Source: Camillea tinctor (taxonomy: Eukaryota; Ascomycota; Sordariomycetes; Xylariales; Xylariaceae). Taken from it: a stretch of 64,000 bases of DNA. How positions within the stretch are numbered: the stretch's first letter is position 1; each line of letters opens with the position of its first letter. Both the position numbers and the translations under genes were made by a program. The notes beneath the pieces are model-generated. The model worked only from the letters and a program-made list of their open reading frames with translations. It had not been told where the DNA came from and made no database searches. Of the stretch, positions 37,426-51,000 are shown piece by piece. Where the stretch lies: contig MU394066.1 of NCBI GenBank assembly GCA_022578605.1, positions 310,001 to 374,000 on the forward strand, read 5' to 3'.

Positions 37426-38842
37426 ATGGCATCCCTCAAATCCGGACTCGAGATGCAGGACAGAGAACGAGACGCCGCCTTCAACAAGGCCATGCACGGA
37501 AATTCCGCCCAGGCACCTGGTGGTATTCGTGCCATGTTCAGCAAGGGCGCCGATGCGAAGAAAGCTGCTGTTGACGAATACTTCAAGCACTGGGACAACC
37601 AAGCTGCGAAGGACGAGACCGCTGAAGACCGAGCCGTAAGTTCGACATAACCCTTTTGTCTCTCTTATTCTCTCCAGAGCCACACTTACTAATTGGTTAT
37701 CGAACACAGAAACGCACAGCTGAATATGCGACTTTGACGAGACAGTAAGTCATGAATTTGCTTTATCGAACCTCCTGCACCTGCGCCCTTTCCACACACC
37801 GACAGGCCCAAACATCTCCTTTATACACACAATACCTACCTGACCTACATTCTAACATATCTACAGCTACTACAACCTCGCCACTGACCTGTACGAGTAT
37901 GGTTGGGGCCAGTCCTTCCACTTCTGCCGGTACGGCAAAGGCGAGAGCTTCTATGAGGGCATTAAGCGACATGAACACTACCTAGCTCACCAGATAGGCA
38001 TCAAGGAGGGCATGAAGGTGCTTGATGTTGGTTGTGGTGTTGGTGGACCTGCCCGAGAGATCTCCCTGTTCACCGGCTGCCACGTCACCGGCTTGAACAA
38101 CAACGACTACCAGATCGAGCGTGCTTTTGCATATGCGAAGCAGACGGATCAGAGGAACCAACTGAACTTTGTCAAGGGTGACTTTATGGTGAGTGCTTGC
38201 TCGCTGCGTTGATACTTTCCTGTCGCATTTTCTCTTATCCCCGTGCTAATTAAACATGCACAGCAAATGGACTGCTTCGCGGACAATAGCTTCGACGCTG
38301 TCTACGCCATCGAGGCCACCTGCCATGCGCCCAACCTGGCGGGTGTCTACAGCGAGATCTTCCGTGTGCTCAAGCCCGGTGGTGTCTTTGGTGTTTATGA
38401 ATGGTTGATGACGGATGACTACGACAACGACAACCTGGAGCACCGCGAAATCCGACTGGGTATTGAGCAGGGTGATGGCATTTCCAACATGGTGACCATC
38501 AAGGAAGGTCTTGAGGCGATGAAGATTGCCGGATTCGATATGCTGCACCACGAGGACCTTGCAGACCGCCCTGACGAGATCCCCTGGTACTGGCCGCTTG
38601 CTGGCCGGTGGAAGTACTTGCAGTCTTACTTCGACGCTTTTACCATTGCACGCATGACATGGTGGGGTCGTACGATCGCCCACAACCTTGCCGGCTTCTT
38701 GGAGATGGTAAAGATCGCACCGGCGGGCACGAAGAAGACGGCGGACAGTCTAGGTGTCGCTGCCGACTGCCTGGTCGCCGGTGCTGAGAAGCACCTCTTC
38801 ACGCCCATGTACCTGATGGTTGGGCAGAAGCCAAAGCAGTAG
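37426..38842 (+). CDS. ERG6: Sterol 24-C-methyltransferase
   Basis: Transfers methyl from S-adenosylmethionine to C-24 of zymosterol/lanosterol-type sterols in ergosterol synthesis, at the ER or lipid droplets. Exons 37426-37635, 37710-37744 (35 nt), 37867-38188 and 38264-38842 give 381 residues, the usual length. The sterol-binding signature [14 protein letters not shown] lies at 91-104 and SAM motif [11 protein letters not shown] at 133-142. Further marks are [10 protein letters not shown] and the C-terminal [26 protein letters not shown]. All introns are GT..AG and phase-consistent. It stands alone, not in a cluster. Confidence 0.97.
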
Positions 38843-40287
38843 GCGGATATATACCTTCTTGTTGATACCTTTATAACTTTGTCACGAGCGGAACGGGGAA
38901 ACACAAAACAACAAACCAATGGATAGAACATGGGAACGACGTCAATAATCAAAATCGCCTATTATAATAATCGGCCATGAGAGTATACACTGTCCGCGAT
39001 GATGGGGCCTTTTTCATAGGCGTAAGGCCTTGGATGGTGGGACTTATATAGGCCTTCTTCGGTGTAATATAATTGAAGAGTACATTTGCTGTTTTGCATT
39101 GCGTGGATTCAGAATAAGATGAAAAATAAATAATAATAATTTACGTACGTGAGGATATTATTTCGGTGATCTCGTAATGTTGTCTAGGAGATAGATACCT
39201 AAGCCTATATACATAGGTTAGATGGGTATATAATGAAAATAATTCGTCTTTCGAAGTGCTAACCTTGTATTTTTGTTGCATTTATATGTGTTAACGATCC
39301 ATGAGATGATACTTCCAAATAATATAGAGTACTGGTATCCTTATAACCTTCGTTTAAGTAATAAAAAAAGAGTAGTGTGTAATATCAACATGTGTCCTAG
39401 GTTAGATGTTATGTACCTAGGTACCTAGGTAGATAATACCTATCGGGTTTCTAAGAGCGGACCCCCAACGGGACAAGATAAGCTCCCGATAGGTATATGT
39501 ACATACATAGGCACTTATATCACAGTATAGAAGCCCCTCATTCAGTATATTGGTGAGGGGCCAATGTCATTTTAGAAACACCAATTGGTGCACAGCACTT
39601 AAAAGATAGTTAGTTCTTTTTTTTTTCTTGACTAGAGTTCTCACATTAACGATACTTGTTGGGTGCAGCTTGACAGAAGTCTACCTACAATGTACTGAAT
39701 GTAGTAATTGATATCGGTGTATATGCAAAATAATTGTTATTGGTTCAATTGTAAGTGGTAGCTTAGGTAAGGTAAGGCAAGGCAAGGGACCTGAAGTTGT
39801 AAGTTGTATGCTTCTTCGGGGAAAGTTGAAGGTGGGTCTGACGATTCAATCAATCAGATCTCCCGAAGGACTCTTACGCTAAACCTTTACTGAACTAGTG
39901 AACCAATTCAACCCAACAAGCTTGTTCCTATTCCCTCCGGTGCACTAAAAAAAAAGTTGGGAAGGAACTTATGCATTGCTCCGATATCAGCAATCAGCAA
40001 CTAAAAAATCACTCTTTTTTTTAATTTTTTAACCTTTTTCTCTCTCTCATCATCATCTTCTTTTTTTGACCCCGTCGTCAGCCCCGAAACATCCTTTCCC
40101 TTTCCCTCTCCCTATTTTCTCTTACTCTCTAGATTACCCTCTACTCTCGAGACGGCCGGAAACCCCTCAATTCACGTTTATACTTTCCTTGTCTCAGACT
40201 TCACATATCTAATACCCATTTATATCCCCCATTCCCCCCGTCCCCCCGTCCCCGGAGAAACAGAGGCAACAGAAAATAAAAATAAAA
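38843..40287. other. Intergenic, ERG6 to PDB1
   Basis: No gene seen. Contains tandem ACCTAGGT words at 39414-39432; a strong C/T-rich leader (40030-40260) precedes the PDH gene. Confidence 0.55.
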
Positions 40288-41592
40288 ATGTCCCGCTACC
40301 TCCGGCCCGCCTCTCGACTAGCGGCTTCAGCTCGCATAGCGGCAGCACCCCGAACCCTTCCCCGAATCACTCCCGCTGCTACCTCCTTCTCCCTCTCCCA
40401 GCGACGCACCTTTGCCGATGTCAAGGGCACGAAAGAGTACACGGTCCGAGAGGCCCTGAATGAAGCTATGGCCGAGGAGCTCGAGGCAAACGAGAAGGTC
40501 TTCATTCTGGGTGAGGAGGTGGCTCAGTACAATGGCGCATACAAGGTCACCAAGGGTCTGCTGGACCGCTTCGGCGACAAGAGAGTCATCGACACTCCCA
40601 TCACTGAGAGCGGTTTCTGTGGTCTGGCCGTTGGTGCTGCCTTGAGCGGTTTGGCACCTGTGGTGAGTAATTACCTGGCTCTTATACCCAAGTTTTCTTC
40701 TTTTCTCTTATATTGAAGTTGCTCCTATATCAAGTTGGCTCCTATATCGGCGTGAGGCCGTGGCCAGATCTTGAATTCGAACAGTTAACATGAACAATAA
40801 GACTAATTGCGCCCTATCTTACATCATACATAGTGCGAGTTCATGACCTTCAACTTTGCCATGCAGGCCATCGACCAGATCGTCAACAGTGCCGCCAAGA
40901 CCCTCTACATGTCCGGTGGTATCCAGCCCTGTAACATCACCTTCCGCGGCCCCAACGGCTTCGCCTCCGGTGTCGCCGCCCAGCACTCCCAGGACTATAG
41001 CGCTTGGTACGGTTCCATCCCCGGTCTGAAGGTCGTCTCCCCTTGGTCTGCCGAAGATGCCAAGGGCCTGCTGAAGGCTGCCATCCGCGACCCCAACCCC
41101 GTCTGCGTTCTCGAGAACGAGCTGATGTACGGCGTCTCCTTCCCCATGTCCGAAGCCGCCCAGAAGGACGACTTCGTGATCCCCTTCGGCAAGGCCAAGG
41201 TCGAGCGCCAGGGCAAGGACGTCACCCTGGTGTCGCTCTCCCGCACCGTCGGCCAGTGCATGGCCGCCGCCGAGGCCTTGTCCAAGACGTATGGCGTCGA
41301 GGCCGAGGTCATCAACCTGCGCTCCGTCAAGCCCCTCGACATCGAGACCATCGTGCAGTCGGTCAAGAAGACGCACCGCCTTATCTCGGTCGAGTCGGGC
41401 TTCCCCTTCGCCGGCATGGGCGCCGAGATCCTCGCCACCACCATGGAGTACGCCTTCGACTACCTCGACGCCCCCGCCCAGCGCATCACCGGCGCCGAGG
41501 TCCCCACCCCCTACGCCCAGGGCCTCGAGCAGATGAGCTTCCCCACCGAGAAGCTCATCGAGGACTTCACCGCTAAGGTCCTAAGGGTATAG
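40288..41592 (+). CDS. PDB1: Pyruvate dehydrogenase E1 component, beta subunit (mitochondrial)
   Basis: With E1 alpha it decarboxylates pyruvate using thiamine diphosphate in the mitochondrial matrix. Exon 1 40288-40662, a 171-nt intron 40663-40833 (GTGAGT...ATAG), exon 2 40834-41592: 377 residues. An Arg/Ser/Ala-rich presequence (about 1-40, [10 protein letters not shown]) is followed by the E1 beta core: [92 protein letters not shown], and the C-terminal domain ending [17 protein letters not shown]. It is intact and strongly C-biased at third positions, as expected for a highly expressed gene. Confidence 0.97.
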
Positions 41593-42260
41593 AAAGGGAA
41601 ACCCAGTTTCGAAAGGCTGGGAAATAAAATAAAATATATGAAATGAAATTCAAATCAAAGGGAAGAGGGGCTTACGTACGAGTTAGAAAGGATGGGTACG
41701 AGGATACGGCCGGGCGGTAGATGAGGTGCGCGATGGGACATGGATAGATGTGCGGAACGTGTTATGCAATTGTACAATAATAATTACGGCACGGAGAGGT
41801 AGGGGGGTAAGGGGGGGAGCAAACAAGGGGAATAGTCTTCATCAATCGGGATTTATTTAGACTTTTATGTAGGCATATTTCCACGAAAAAAAAAAGACAT
41901 GCATGGGGGTTTTTTTTTTTGCTTTGCTTTGCGCGCGAGAAACAGATAAACTCAACTTTTTTTTGTAGAGTATGTTCATAGGAGGTAGGGCGATGGAAAG
42001 ATATTTGAAGGATAAATCTCCCTTTTTTTCCACATCTTAAATCAAGAAAATAATTTTTTTTTTCAGATTTACAGTTTCTCGTTTCCTTTTTTCCTCTTTT
42101 CTTTTCTTTTTTTTTGTCTCTGGGAAGTTGGGACTTTGTGTCGAGGAGTGAGGATTTTGGAGTTGAGCGGGGATTGGACTTGACTTGACTTGGCCTGGCC
42201 TGGGTTAGGTTAAGCAGGGGAGGGGAAGGGGTATATGGGTGTGTTAGGTGGTTGTTCATA

Positions 42261-42510
42261 GGAAGGGAAAGGGGAAGGGGGATAGGAGAGGGAGAGGGAG
42301 AGGTGTGGAGGGAGGAGGGGGGAAGGAAAAGGGGAAAGGGGAGAGGAAAGGAGGGAGGGAGAAGAGAGGGGATAGGAAAAGAAAGGAGGTTGTGAGAGAT
42401 AGGGGGCTAGGCTAGGAGTGACAAGGGAGAAACGAGGGGGTGGAGGGGAGGGGAGGTTAGAGGCAAGAAAGAATGGAAATGGGGGGACGGAAGGTAGGTG
42501 GGTAAGGGGA
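42261..42510. repeat. Purine (G/A)-rich tract
   Basis: About 250 bases almost without C or T on the plus strand at 42261-42389 and G-rich beyond, with many runs of 3-6 G. Such tracts can form triplex or G-quadruplex structures. Confidence 0.75.
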
Positions 42511-44290
42511 TCAAGGGTCAGAAGGGGATAGGGTTATGTCAGTGGTGTAAAGAAGTAGGAGGGGTTTGGAAAGTGATAAGGGGTAGGTAAAGGAGAGTAG
42601 GCAAAGTAAAGATACGGAAAGTAGAGACGAGTAGGTAAGTGGTATGTAAAGAGGTCGGACGCGTGTGAAATCATTATCAGACATCCATCGTCCATATATT
42701 AGAAGAAAAGAGACGGCGACGCGAGGGATGGTCAAGAGGAGAGAGAAGAGGAAGGGGGCAGGGAAGTAGGTGGACTACTCAAGTGCATGGAAGAAAACAA
42801 CCCAGGCCCTCATTGTGCGTGTAGGTAGACTGTATACAGCAGGTCGGCATTCAAGAGTTAGGTACGCCTATAAAGCCCTATCCTATCCAAATAGACCGTA
42901 ATCCTGGCACTACTGACTCCTGGCATGGCTACGGTAAGTATAATGACTAGCTCACCCAGGTGCTGAACTAGGTAAGCTACATTCTGGTGGTTTGGTTCGA
43001 TGGCTGGCTGACTGTCCAGTTTTGGTTTTGATCTATATACTAGGTGTACGCGCGTATGTGCTCATAACCCAGCTGTTTATATACGCTATGTACGTACGTA
43101 CCGAGCCTGTCAGTATACACGAGATAAATGCGTGCTTAACGTATACATGGCCTATGGACGTATATGTGTGTAGATATATATGCTGGGCCCAAGGGCGAGC
43201 GGATAGATATACATGTAAAGCGAGGTTATATCTTTTCTTTCCTTTTCTCCTTCGTGCCTGTTATCTGCTTTACACTAGGGACACTCGGATGATCTCATGA
43301 GACTCTCAACTCGATCTAGTGGGTTTACACACCCTGCTGCTAAGTATGTATGCACGGAGAAGGGGTCCGCCCCAATAGCTATGAGGTTCTATGCCCAGGT
43401 CTAGTACGTACGTAGGTTGTAATGGGTGGCAAGGTGTAAAACTGAACATATACTATAGACTATATTCACCTTGATTTTTCCTTGACTTGGGATTGGCTTA
43501 CTTTCAATCCCTTGCCTTACCCTGCGTTTTAGCATCTGGTCTACCGTCCTTGTTTTACCGGGCCTGACCTTGCTCGCTCCGGCAGTGGCAGGCAGGTTAC
43601 CGTAGGTAATCCTGGTCTTGGGTAGGGTAAGTTTAAACTTCGCTAGCTGGTGATGTGCATCATAAAGAGAGTTGACTGGTTGGTGTAGGGATATTGGCGA
43701 TCTGTTAGTTACGACGTCTTAGAATCAACGCTTTCTTACACCCCCTTAGGGTGCCTACAATACCTTCTCTTAGTATATCAAAGACTAGTAATGGGCCCTG
43801 TGTAGCTAATGTAAGCCCCCCATCCTAGGTCTATGTTTCAGCTGCGAAGGAAGTAAAAGCTAGGCTAGGCAAGGTAGCTAGGTATAGCATCGATACAGAG
43901 TGGATAGGTCAGTAGTATGATATCGGAGGTGAGGGAGACGAAGACGGAAGGGTGTTTTACCTACTACTCCCTGAAGTGACGATGGTGGTGGAGGGAGATA
44001 TGTGCCTAGAGAAGGAACCGGGTCCAAAGGCATCTATAATAGGACATCAAAAGGGGAAGAAAGAAAAAGCAAATACGAAGACGCAGGCCCCGCGCGCGCT
44101 GGTCTGGCGGTGGCGGCTTCATCGCCGTCGGCACCGTTGCTCGTCTTCGTCACCGCCGGCAGCGCCGTAGCCGACGAATGTGTTATGCCATTGGTTCTGT
44201 CTCCTCTTTACCCCCTCTATCTCTTTTGCACTCTTCCCCTCCTTCCCCTCTCCTTCTACCTTGACTACCTAGTATACCCTCTCCCCGGGG

Positions 44291-44311
44291 TTTTTTTTTT
44301 TTTTTTTTTTT
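44291..44311. repeat. T21 homopolymer
   Basis: Twenty-one T residues following CCCCGGGG. Confidence 0.85.
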
Positions 44312-44362
44312 GGACAGATATTGTGCTGGGCTGAGTAACTGAATAGTCCAAAGGAAGGTGAC

Positions 44363-44390
44363 CTAGGTAGATAGGTAGGTAGGTAGGTAA
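44363..44390. repeat. (TAGG)n microsatellite
   Basis: Tandem TAGG/TAGA units; the same word recurs in many intergenic stretches of this window. Confidence 0.8.
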
Positions 44391-45336
44391 GTTTGAAGGG
44401 CTGAAGGATGTCAGATTTCACCTGCATCTGCCAATGCGGCAGGGCCTGTCCGTCAACTTTGTTGCTTTGCTTTTTCTTTTCCTCCCCTCTAACCTTAGAC
44501 GGACCCGATTATCAGCCAACAGAATCGAGCCCCGCGCGCACGAACAACCCATGTCTCGGGAAGGGGGATAGGCCTTGGCAGCGAATTCCGGGCCGGTGAT
44601 AACTTGTTTTTCTTCTTCTTTCTTTTAATGGATATGGGGGTTGCCTTTTTGGAGAGTAAAGAAAGGGGTTTTTTTTCTAGGAAAATCGGACCATATCGGT
44701 ATCGGTATCCCGGACTCGCATGGGCATTATATGCATATTGACTAACAGGTATGTATGTAGTAACTATATGTACTTCGACCACGCGGTGACGGACGAATTA
44801 TCGGTTGCAGCAACGGTGGAGAAGGGACTGGAGATATAGAGAGACACAAAGAACTAAAAACAACCAGGAAACAAAAGAAAACGAAGAGAAAAGAGACACG
44901 CATCGGAGAAAAAAAAGAGAAGGCGAGAAGAAAAATACTGATAATAACTTTAACGCATAAAAAAGGAAAATAAAAAAGGAAACTCTTATGGCTGACCAAT
45001 AAGAACACGCCGGGTCGCTCCATTTGGTCAAATCGGAATTGACAGGTAAGAAAAGCAAAGAAAAGGCCGGAAAAGACCAGGGGAAAAGAAGATGGGATGG
45101 GAGAATTGTCGAATAGAATCGACGACGGCATTTGCTCAACTGCAACGGCACACAGCACGGCACGGCATTAACATATATCATCATGACCAGTAGGTGTCAA
45201 ACATTCCTATCAAAGAAAGTCCTAACCGTAGGTAAGCAGTGTCAGCGTATGTGTAATGTCCTGTGTCCGGCGGGACAACTTTCGTTTGCTTTTTCTTTTC
45301 GGTGTATCGCGAGACACACTGCTGCAGGTTGTACCC

Positions 45337-45342
45337 TATGTA

Positions 45343-45373
<31 letters not shown>

Positions 45374-45382
45374 GTATATGTA
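45337..45382. repeat. (TGTATG)n microsatellite
   Basis: About seven units of TGTATG with slight variation. Confidence 0.85.
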
Positions 45383-48083
45383 AGTTATATAGCATGTACA
45401 TAGCTTGGAAGCTATCTACAAGGAAGATTTGGTGGACTTCCATCCCCACTTGGTCAACCAGTCTTTCTCCGCTTATTCCTACTTCCCCTAAACCTGGTCT
45501 CTCTCCTATTCATCCTAACTTGTTCTTCCTTACCCCTCGTTGACGGAAAGATAGGTACTTTCCGAAGGTAAACTAGAAATGGAGGGAGATCAGATAGACA
45601 TTCTTTTCATTCCTTCTCTAGTCTGTATGGTCCATGTATATATATATGTATCAATGTATCGTTGTATGCGCTATGTATACAGCTCATACTGCATGGCGCA
45701 TGACATCGTCAACCCTAACTCATTCCAACTTAACGTATGACATGATGTAAAGACACAGACACAGGTTACATACAGAAAGGCAATCGAATAAGTAACCCCG
45801 TGGCGCAGCACGTTTTTCTCGTCTATTATGGCCTCTACGTTATAATTAGAGAGAAGCGATCGAAAAGCAGAAACTCGGGTAAGAAGATTAGAATACTACT
45901 CCTCTCTGTACATGGCATTGATAACATAAGATCCTAGATTAAATCCATGAGTTAAGCCTTACTACTATTGTAAGTATCGTGTAGTGTATTTCAGCAAGGG
46001 TCCTCTTTTTTTTTAATTTTTCCCCACACGCGGCACGGTTCGTTCTTCTTTTTCTAGAACCGGGCATGATCAAAATCTCATGACTTTTTTTTTGGTTCTA
46101 AATACTTGTTTAAACTAACTAGCTAGGTTAGCTTTCTTGTCGTTTTCATTTTTTCTTCCCTCCCCCCTACCTAGCCTCCTCCTTACTTTGAGCGACCTTA
46201 CCGGACTAAATGCTATTACACCACGCTATAGTACTACATAAAGTCCGGTTATTGGTTAGTCCCGTCGGACTAGCCTAGGTAAAGATAAGTTCCCATACCC
46301 GATACGTAGAAGGAACGTGTATATCATGCCTCGTTTTGTTCCGCTGCTACCTACACTACATGAGTCTAGACAAGAGACGTACGTAAACGTACATGCATAC
46401 ATATAGTGCACATCAACTACTAAGGTTTACATATCAGAGAAAGGGAAAAAAAAAGACACTACAGATGTACAAGACGCACAACTCCCGTCCGTCCCGGCCG
46501 GTATTGCTTGGAGAAAAGGAGGAGAAGAAAAAAAGAACCCCTCGCTAAAAAGGTAACATAACTAACCATTGACTGCATTTTGACATCTACATGACGCTTG
46601 CGCCGTGCCGAGCGAACGAATCTCCATCGTCGCCCTAAAACAGATTACCACCAAGAGAAAGACCGAAACAAATGGAAAAAAAAAAAAGGGATAATGATTA
46701 TGTACTGCCGCATCCTTCTCAACATCACATGCGCGGCGTGGTTATAAGCTTCCATTATATACGGAACCTACATATCTTTACATATCTCATACGTTTCTTT
46801 TTATTCTCCCTTACCTAACTTTTAAACCCCCATCCTAACTAACCTAACCCTCGCCCACGCGGGCGCCCCGTTTCGTCATCATCGTGGTGATTCGTAATTT
46901 TAGACCTCCGTGTTCCAAGGACATGGGTGAGGGGGGGAAGGGGGATACTATCAAGACAAAGAAATAATAATAATAAACGAAGTACATAACAGGGTAGATA
47001 GAAAAAAGAGACAGGGAAAATAAGAGACAAGAGAAAGTGGGTTTTGATTTGGTTTGGTTTAGTTTAGTTTTTTAGTTATTTCTTCAATGCACTGGTGATC
47101 CTCCTTCTCTCCATCTCTCTCCGCCCGCCCCCATTCTTATTCCTCTCGTGTCTCTTAGTCTTCTCCCCGTTCTATCAATAACACACTCATACACACGCAC
47201 CCCTTGTCGGCCCCGTCTACTTTTTAGTCTCCATAAACCGTTTTTGGGGCTGTTCCCTTTTTTATTTTTTCCTTTTACTAGTGTAGTCTCGTCGGTTTTT
47301 TTATTCTTTCTAGAAAAAGACAAGGGTTCCCCCCGTTCTCCCATCCCATCTTGACTATTCTTTTGGTTCTATCCTCTTTTAATTCTTCTTCGTTTTTATA
47401 CATATTCTCGGGTAGGCCCCGCTCTCTATATCTCATCTCTTTCCTCTTTCTTCCTTTCTTTTTCTTTCTTGGCCTCTATTTATTTCTCGGCTATAAGCTG
47501 CACGTATCCCACCTGCTGCTGCTGCTGTTATTACCAGGGGCTTTTTTTATAAAGTGTCAACACGCAGCAAGGACGGAAAGGAAAATAAGAAAGAGTCGTC
47601 TTTGTCTGTCTCTTTCCCTACGTCACCTTCCGACTTGTGCGAATCCGAACCAGGGGTCGAGAAAAGGAAAAGAACAGAAGGGGAGGAGAGGGGGAAATAC
47701 CAACTGAAAACGACTTCGTTGCTTAGACCTGCCGAAACTCAGAGGGAAGGGAAAGAAAGGAAGAGACACGGAACCAAAACGGAAGGGAAGGAAAAAGGAA
47801 GATCGATCCGAGGGAACAACTAGAAAGGGAATCCACCCCACCACTACCACAACCACCGTTGGCCGCCGCCTCCGAATCCGCGCCGCAACTATAACCACCA
47901 CTTACACCACACCACACAACCACGTATCCGGCTCGTACTTACATACCTACCTTTTACTGGTCACTTTTATTTTATTCTTCATCTTACCTTCTCGCCAACC
48001 AGGACCATCGCAGAAAAAAAGTAACAGGACAGACTTATTTCTTTATTTTTTTTTTTCTCTCTAGAAAGAAAAAAAAAGAAACA

Positions 48084-51000
48084 ATGGCGGACCAGCCGAC
48101 GACTTCAGCGACTAGCCCGCCGCCACCACCTACCGTGAGTACCACTGCTACTGCCGCCACTGCTCAGCACCAGGAGACGCAAGGAGACGTAGAAGAAGAT
48201 GCGGAACCAGCGCTCATCGCCGCGCCGGTGCCTGAAGATGAGGTACGCCTTTCGTCGCTTGCTTTCGCAGAAGAACGGGGTGTATGTATACCATGATGCT
48301 AGAGAAGGAGTAAAAAAAAAGAGAAGGGAAGATGTTCCTTGTTTCTTTCTTTTCTTTCTTGATTTCATTCCTCGCTTTTTATTTTTATTTTCATTTAAAA
48401 AAAATGGTAGGGGGGTTGGGGTGCGTGTGTATGTTTCAGGAAGACGGATGAGAGGAAGGGGTAAGGATATGAGAGGACTGAAGAGGATAAGATGAATGAT
48501 GCATTGAGATGAGAGATGAGTTGTCATATGCGGGACGTGCGCAGAACGAAGACGAGAACTACGTTTTCACGACGGCACATCGCATTGCATCATATTTCGT
48601 CGTATCTCATCACGATACTAAGCGCGTCGAGTGGTGCGTAACAGTGTCACTCCTATCCTCTCCTCCTATCTTATCCCCCTCCCCTTTTCTTTTTTCCGAT
48701 GAAAAAAAATACACTAAGTTCGGGGGTTGTATGTGTGTAAGGGGAGTGAGAAGTGATGAAAGGGAAAATGAAAAGCATGAGGATAAGATGAGGAATGGAA
48801 AGAAAAAACCTGGAACTCGGGAACCTTGCTTGCGAGAGGGAGAAAGAGAAAGAGCGAAGACATCTGTACGGAAGCTAACCGTGATCTAGCTCGACGAAGA
48901 AGATAACGACGATGGGGACTCAGCGTTAGGGAGTGATGCGTAAGTCATTCCCCCCTTTCCTCGTATATCTTTCGTCTGCACACACCGTCTCAGACACGTC
49001 GTATCCATCACCTCTTCCACACGTACTGTCTTGCACGTGATAATCTCGTGCGCCGCGAGCGCTTAGGGGACGGGAATGGGCGGACCGGTGTGAGGAAGGA
49101 TGGGGATGGCAACGTTGCGATAGATCTGGCTGACCATGCTCGGTGAATATAGCGCCAGCAGCACCAACTCAATCTCGGCGAGCATCATGGAGTACCGCAC
49201 CATCCAGGGCCGAACGTACCACAGCGAGCGCCACAACTCGTCGTACTTCACGCCTAACGATGACCAGCAGCTGCAGTCGCAGGATCTCACGTAAGTCAAC
49301 CCTCCCCCCTTTACGCTTGTGGGTGTTCTCTCCTCCCGAGCTGTACGTTGGTTGGAGCCCAGGATCTAGCCCGGAGCTTGGTGTGGGGAAGGTGTTATTC
49401 GATACTGAGAGGGAAGGGGAACGGTGCGGGGAGGGGGGAACAGAATATCAAATGAACGAATGGGACTAACTGGTGTGAACTAGTCACCATTATCTCATGG
49501 TGCTGCTCGACAACAAGCTCTTCCTCCCGCCGATTAAGGGTGAGGACCTGCAGGTGAGTTCCCTCTAATCTAGCCACCCGAAGACAGGGGCTCTCGCTCG
49601 TAGAGGCCACTAGATAGATATATCCGGGTCGGCACCTCAGAGTGTTGAATGGGTGTTAATTCTATATCTTTCTCGTAGAAAGTATTAGACGTAGGAACAG
49701 GTTCAGGTATGTGCATACCCCTCTCCCATCTCTACCTACTATCGGCGTGATGAGATACTCGTGAGTCTTGGATGGCGTGCTAACCCAGACGTAGGAATAT
49801 GGGCGATGTAAGTCATAACCATCACCATTACTACCCTTTACCATACTTCAAACCTTACTATGCGTCCACCCTCAAGGGAGTTTCCAAAACGAAAAAAAAA
49901 AGAAAAAAAAATAAAGAAAAGGAGAAAGCAATCACCAAACTAACCTTCTCCCCCCAGCGACCTAGCGGACCAATACCCGCACACCGAGATCATCGGCACC
50001 GACCTCTCGCCCACGATGCCGCTCTGGGTGCCGCCGAACGTGAAATTCGAGATCGACGACCTGACGCAGCCGTGGACGTGGGCGCCGGACCAGTTCGACC
50101 TGGTGCACGCGCGGTACCTGTTCGGCGCCGTGGCCGACTGGACCGAGCTCTTCCGGCAGGCGTACCGCGTGTGCCGCCCGGGCGGGTGGTGCCAGTCGGG
50201 CGAGGCCGACGTCGAGATCCTCAGCGACGACAACACCGTGCCCCCCGACGGCGCCATGAACACCTTCTGGAACATGCTCTACCGCGAGGCCGGCCGCAAG
50301 CTCGGCGTCAGCTTCCAGGTCATTAAGGAGGGCCTCCAGAGGAAGGGCATGGAGGAGGCTGGGTTCGTGGATATTCAGGAGGTTAGTTATAAGGTATGTC
50401 GTCCTTTTGTTTTCTCTTTTTCTATTTATTTTCCGGGATTTTCCTTCTCTTGTCATTTTTTCTCCCTCTTGCTCCTTTGGGGGCCGCTCTTCGGGTTGGG
50501 GTCGTTACGGTCTGTGGTTCGAGGGCCAGGCGAGGTGGTGGTGTTAGAGGTAGGAGAGTTTGGGAGGGAAGGGGAGATAAAAGGGATAATATATTTGTGG
50601 AAGAGTGGGCGTCCTCATGTGTTTGCTCCTTGGCTTCACATGTCGTTAGCCATTGGTACAAGTGCGCGGGTGTGGGGGTCATGCAAGGGGCCAGAAGATA
50701 TGGTGGATATATTCTGAGAGCGAGGAACATACGAAGGCAACAGCAGGGAGCAAGGGATACCTTGCGTTGTTATTCTTTTTATCCCCGCCACTGGTGCTGC
50801 TTGCTGCGGTGCGATGTTGCACCGCAGCGGGTGTCCGCGTAGATGGGTAGGCCATCATGTGATGGATGACGATGCAGGCGTTTCGTGGCTTGTCCGTTAT
50901 ATTTAACGGATTCCAGTGGCAGATCATACTGTGCACACATGTTCGGTCGAGTCGTATGCTAACGCATCTTTGCTTGTTTGCAGATACCCTGCGGTGCCTG

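Larger units (their letters stand above)
41593..48083. other. Gene-free 6.5-kb stretch upstream of the LaeA-like gene
   Basis: No convincing coding region on either strand; the frames at 44742-45184 and 47351-47901 are low-complexity shadows of purine/pyrimidine tracts. It contains a G/A-rich tract (42261-42510), several homopolymers and microsatellites, and a C/T-rich segment (47090-47500). It probably combines the PDB1 3' flank with a long upstream region or non-coding transcription. Confidence 0.5.

Noticed and set aside
40819..41376. 185-codon antisense frame over PDB1
   Set aside because: A shadow of the GC-rich coding strand; the plus strand clearly encodes E1 beta.
44742..45184. Phe/Leu/Ser-rich minus-strand frames of 128-138 codons
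   Set aside because: Produced by a purine-rich plus strand; low complexity only.
48509..48660. Extra coding exon inside intron 1 of the LaeA-like gene
   Set aside because: Exons 1 and 2 already join in phase with good splice signals, and the frame shows no similarity to the family's N-terminus.
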